From assembly GCA_031255275.1 (NCBI GenBank), contig JAIRSV010000167.1, positions 1-15,961 on the forward strand: 15,961 bases of DNA, read 5' to 3'. Source of the stretch: Proteiniphilum sp. (GTDB taxonomy: Bacteria; Bacteroidota; Bacteroidia; Bacteroidales; Dysgonomonadaceae). Made by a program: the position numbers and the translations under genes. Of this stretch, positions 14,875-15,961 are shown piece by piece; position 1 is the first letter of the stretch; every line of letters starts with the position of its first letter. Below the pieces are notes generated by a model. That model searched no databases and was not told where the DNA came from. It saw only the letters and a list, made by a program, of their open reading frames with translations.

Positions 14875-15525
14875 ATGAAATGGAGTGAAAAAGCGTGGGA
14901 TGCCATCAATCCCATTTACAGGAAAACGTTGAAATTACCGTTTATCCAAGAGTTGATCGCGGGAACGCTGGAAAGAGACAGATTCGTATTTTACATTCAG
15001 CAGGACTCGCTTTATCTGGCCGATTACGGGAAAGTGCTGTCGGCAATCGCCTCCAAACTGACCAACCCGGAGCATATCGAGGCCTTTATCGGCTTTGCCG
15101 GCGAAAGCATCTCGGTGGAAAACGACCTGCACAAAATGCTCTTCGCAGAGCTGAAGGCCGACAAAAAGCAGACAGCCTCACCTTCGTGCCTGCTGTACAC
15201 CTCGTATCTGCTGCGCCAGTTGAATGCACCCGTAGAAGTCATGGCCGCCGCGGTGCTGCCCTGTTTCCGGATTTATAAGGAAGTCGGAGATTATATCCTG
15301 AAGCATCAGGCAAAAGGCCACAACCCCTATCAGGCCTGGATTGACGCCTACGGGGGAGACGAGTTCACCGAATCGGTCAAAAAAGCCGGCGGCATCTGCG
15401 ACGAACTGGCGGAAAGAAGCACGGAAGAACAGCGAAACCTCATGACGGAAGCGTTCGTCACCTGTTCGAAAATGGAATGGATGTTCTGGGAGAGCGCCTA
15501 CAACATGGAGCAGTGGAAGATATGA
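14875..15525 (+). CDS. tenA: TenA-family thiaminase II / aminopyrimidine aminohydrolase
   Basis: TenA hydrolyses 4-amino-5-aminomethyl-2-methylpyrimidine (from degraded thiamine) to HMP, salvaging the pyrimidine half. The start at 14875 gives 216 residues, the usual length. An open frame reaching back to 14806 only crosses the riboswitch terminator and should not be used. Visible marks are the N-terminal helices with FVFYIQQDSLYLADYGK (Asp44 region), the catalytic cysteine Cys130 in LPCFRIYKEVG, and the C-terminal EWMFWESAY holding the acidic active-site residue. Its stop overlaps the thiS start (ATGA), so it is the first gene of the operon. Confidence 0.95.
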   Translation: MKWSEKAWDAINPIYRKTLKLPFIQELIAGTLERDRFVFYIQQDSLYLADYGKVLSAIASKLTNPEHIEAFIGFAGESISVENDLHKMLFAELKADKKQTASPSCLLYTSYLLRQLNAPVEVMAAAVLPCFRIYKEVGDYILKHQAKGHNPYQAWIDAYGGDEFTESVKKAGGICDELAERSTEEQRNLMTEAFVTCSKMEWMFWESAYNMEQWKI

Positions 15526-15725
15526 TGAAGGTAAAACTGAACGACACGTTGTATGACGTAGCCGAGGGCGAAACCCTGCGCACGTTTGTCGAAAAGCTGC
15601 ACATACAGCTTCAGGGACTTGCCGTCGCGATCGACTACGAGGTGGTTCCCAGGGACAAATGGGACGAAATCCTGTTGAAAGACAACATGGAGCTGGTAAT
15701 GATTCATGCCGTATCGGGCGGATAA
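15522..15725 (+). CDS. thiS: Sulfur carrier protein ThiS
   Basis: This 67-residue ubiquitin-fold protein ends in the required Gly-Gly (HAVSGG), whose carboxylate is adenylated and thiocarboxylated to carry sulfur for thiazole synthesis. The ATG at 15522 overlaps the tenA stop; a second ATG at 15525 is equally possible. The open frame back to 15477 lies inside tenA and is not used. LNDTLYDVAEGETLRTFVEK and GLAVAIDYEVVPRDKWDEI are typical ThiS segments. The next gene begins directly after its stop. Confidence 0.95.
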   Translation: MMKVKLNDTLYDVAEGETLRTFVEKLHIQLQGLAVAIDYEVVPRDKWDEILLKDNMELVMIHAVSGG

Positions 15726-15961
15726 ATGGAACTGATCGTCATTACGGCGGAACGGTTTTTCGAAGGAGAGCCGGAAGCCCTACACCGTCTTTTCGCGCAG
15801 GGTCTCAACCGGCTGCACGTGCGAAAACCCGGCGCCTCGCAGGAAGAGACGAAACGCTTCCTCGAACGCATCGACGCCGCGTTTCATCCGAAAATCGTAC
15901 TGCACGACCACTACGAACTGGCGCACAGGTTCCGCCTAAAAGGCATCCATCTGAACCGCCG
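15726..15961 (+). CDS. thiE: Thiamine phosphate synthase / TenI-like protein, 5' part
   Basis: The ATG directly follows the thiS stop (TAAATG), and the window cuts the gene after 78 codons. The start MELIVITAERFFEGEPEA and the phrase LNRLHVRKPGAS match the TIM-barrel ThiE/TenI family, followed by IVLHDHYELAHRFRLKG and GIHLNRR. ThiE joins HMP-diphosphate and thiazole phosphate; TenI-like relatives aromatise the thiazole tautomer. The RKP form rather than the Q-x-R-x-K form leans toward the TenI-like type found in Bacteroidota thi operons, but the missing half would be needed to decide. Confidence 0.85.
   Translation, partial: MELIVITAERFFEGEPEALHRLFAQGLNRLHVRKPGASQEETKRFLERIDAAFHPKIVLHDHYELAHRFRLKGIHLNR

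Overview
The window looks like chromosomal DNA of a member of the Bacteroidota, most likely order Bacteroidales. Three signs support this. The primary sigma factor lacks region 1.1. Promoter candidates have the TAnnTTTG form rather than TATAAT. The gene set includes a DUF5686-type outer-membrane protein, an OmpA protein with a coiled-coil linker, a Bacteroidota-type HtrA protease and a tenA-thiS-thiE operon under a TPP riboswitch. Family or genus cannot be fixed from this sequence alone. I see no insertion sequence, phage gene, tRNA or rRNA.

Layout, left (+ strand): the 3' end of an ABC-F ATPase (ettA), a signal-peptide-bearing DUF5686-like outer-membrane protein, and tsaD 15 bases after it. 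Then comes a gene-free stretch of about 940 bases. Its first part is extremely C-rich. Its second part (3269-3617) is an array of 17 units with a 21-bp period, built on 10-bp palindromes whose two central bases alternate GG/CC. This array is the most unusual object in the window. A small exported nitroreductase follows, with a good Bacteroidota-type promoter.

Layout, middle (- strand): ompA with its own terminator, rpoD, and a DegP/DegQ-type serine protease, each apparently a separate transcription unit. Further right on the same strand is a chain read leftward: thyA, folA, an ECF sigma factor, a short 21-bp repeat block, miaA, lysA and a membrane-anchored family-2 glycosyltransferase. thyA and folA overlap by 4 bases and couple dTMP synthesis to dihydrofolate recycling. 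The sigma factor starts 11 bases after folA, with no anti-sigma gene beside it.

Layout, right (+ strand): diverging from thyA, a promoter drives a TPP riboswitch with a terminator. The riboswitch controls tenA, thiS and the start of a thiE/tenI-like gene cut by the window end. These are thiamine salvage and biosynthesis genes.

Most of the window is ordinary housekeeping. The items worth a second look are the two unrelated 21-bp-period arrays, the lone sigma factor in the thyA-folA operon, a DHFR lacking the usual active-site Trp, and strong A+C bias of the coding strand in two blocks of opposite orientation.
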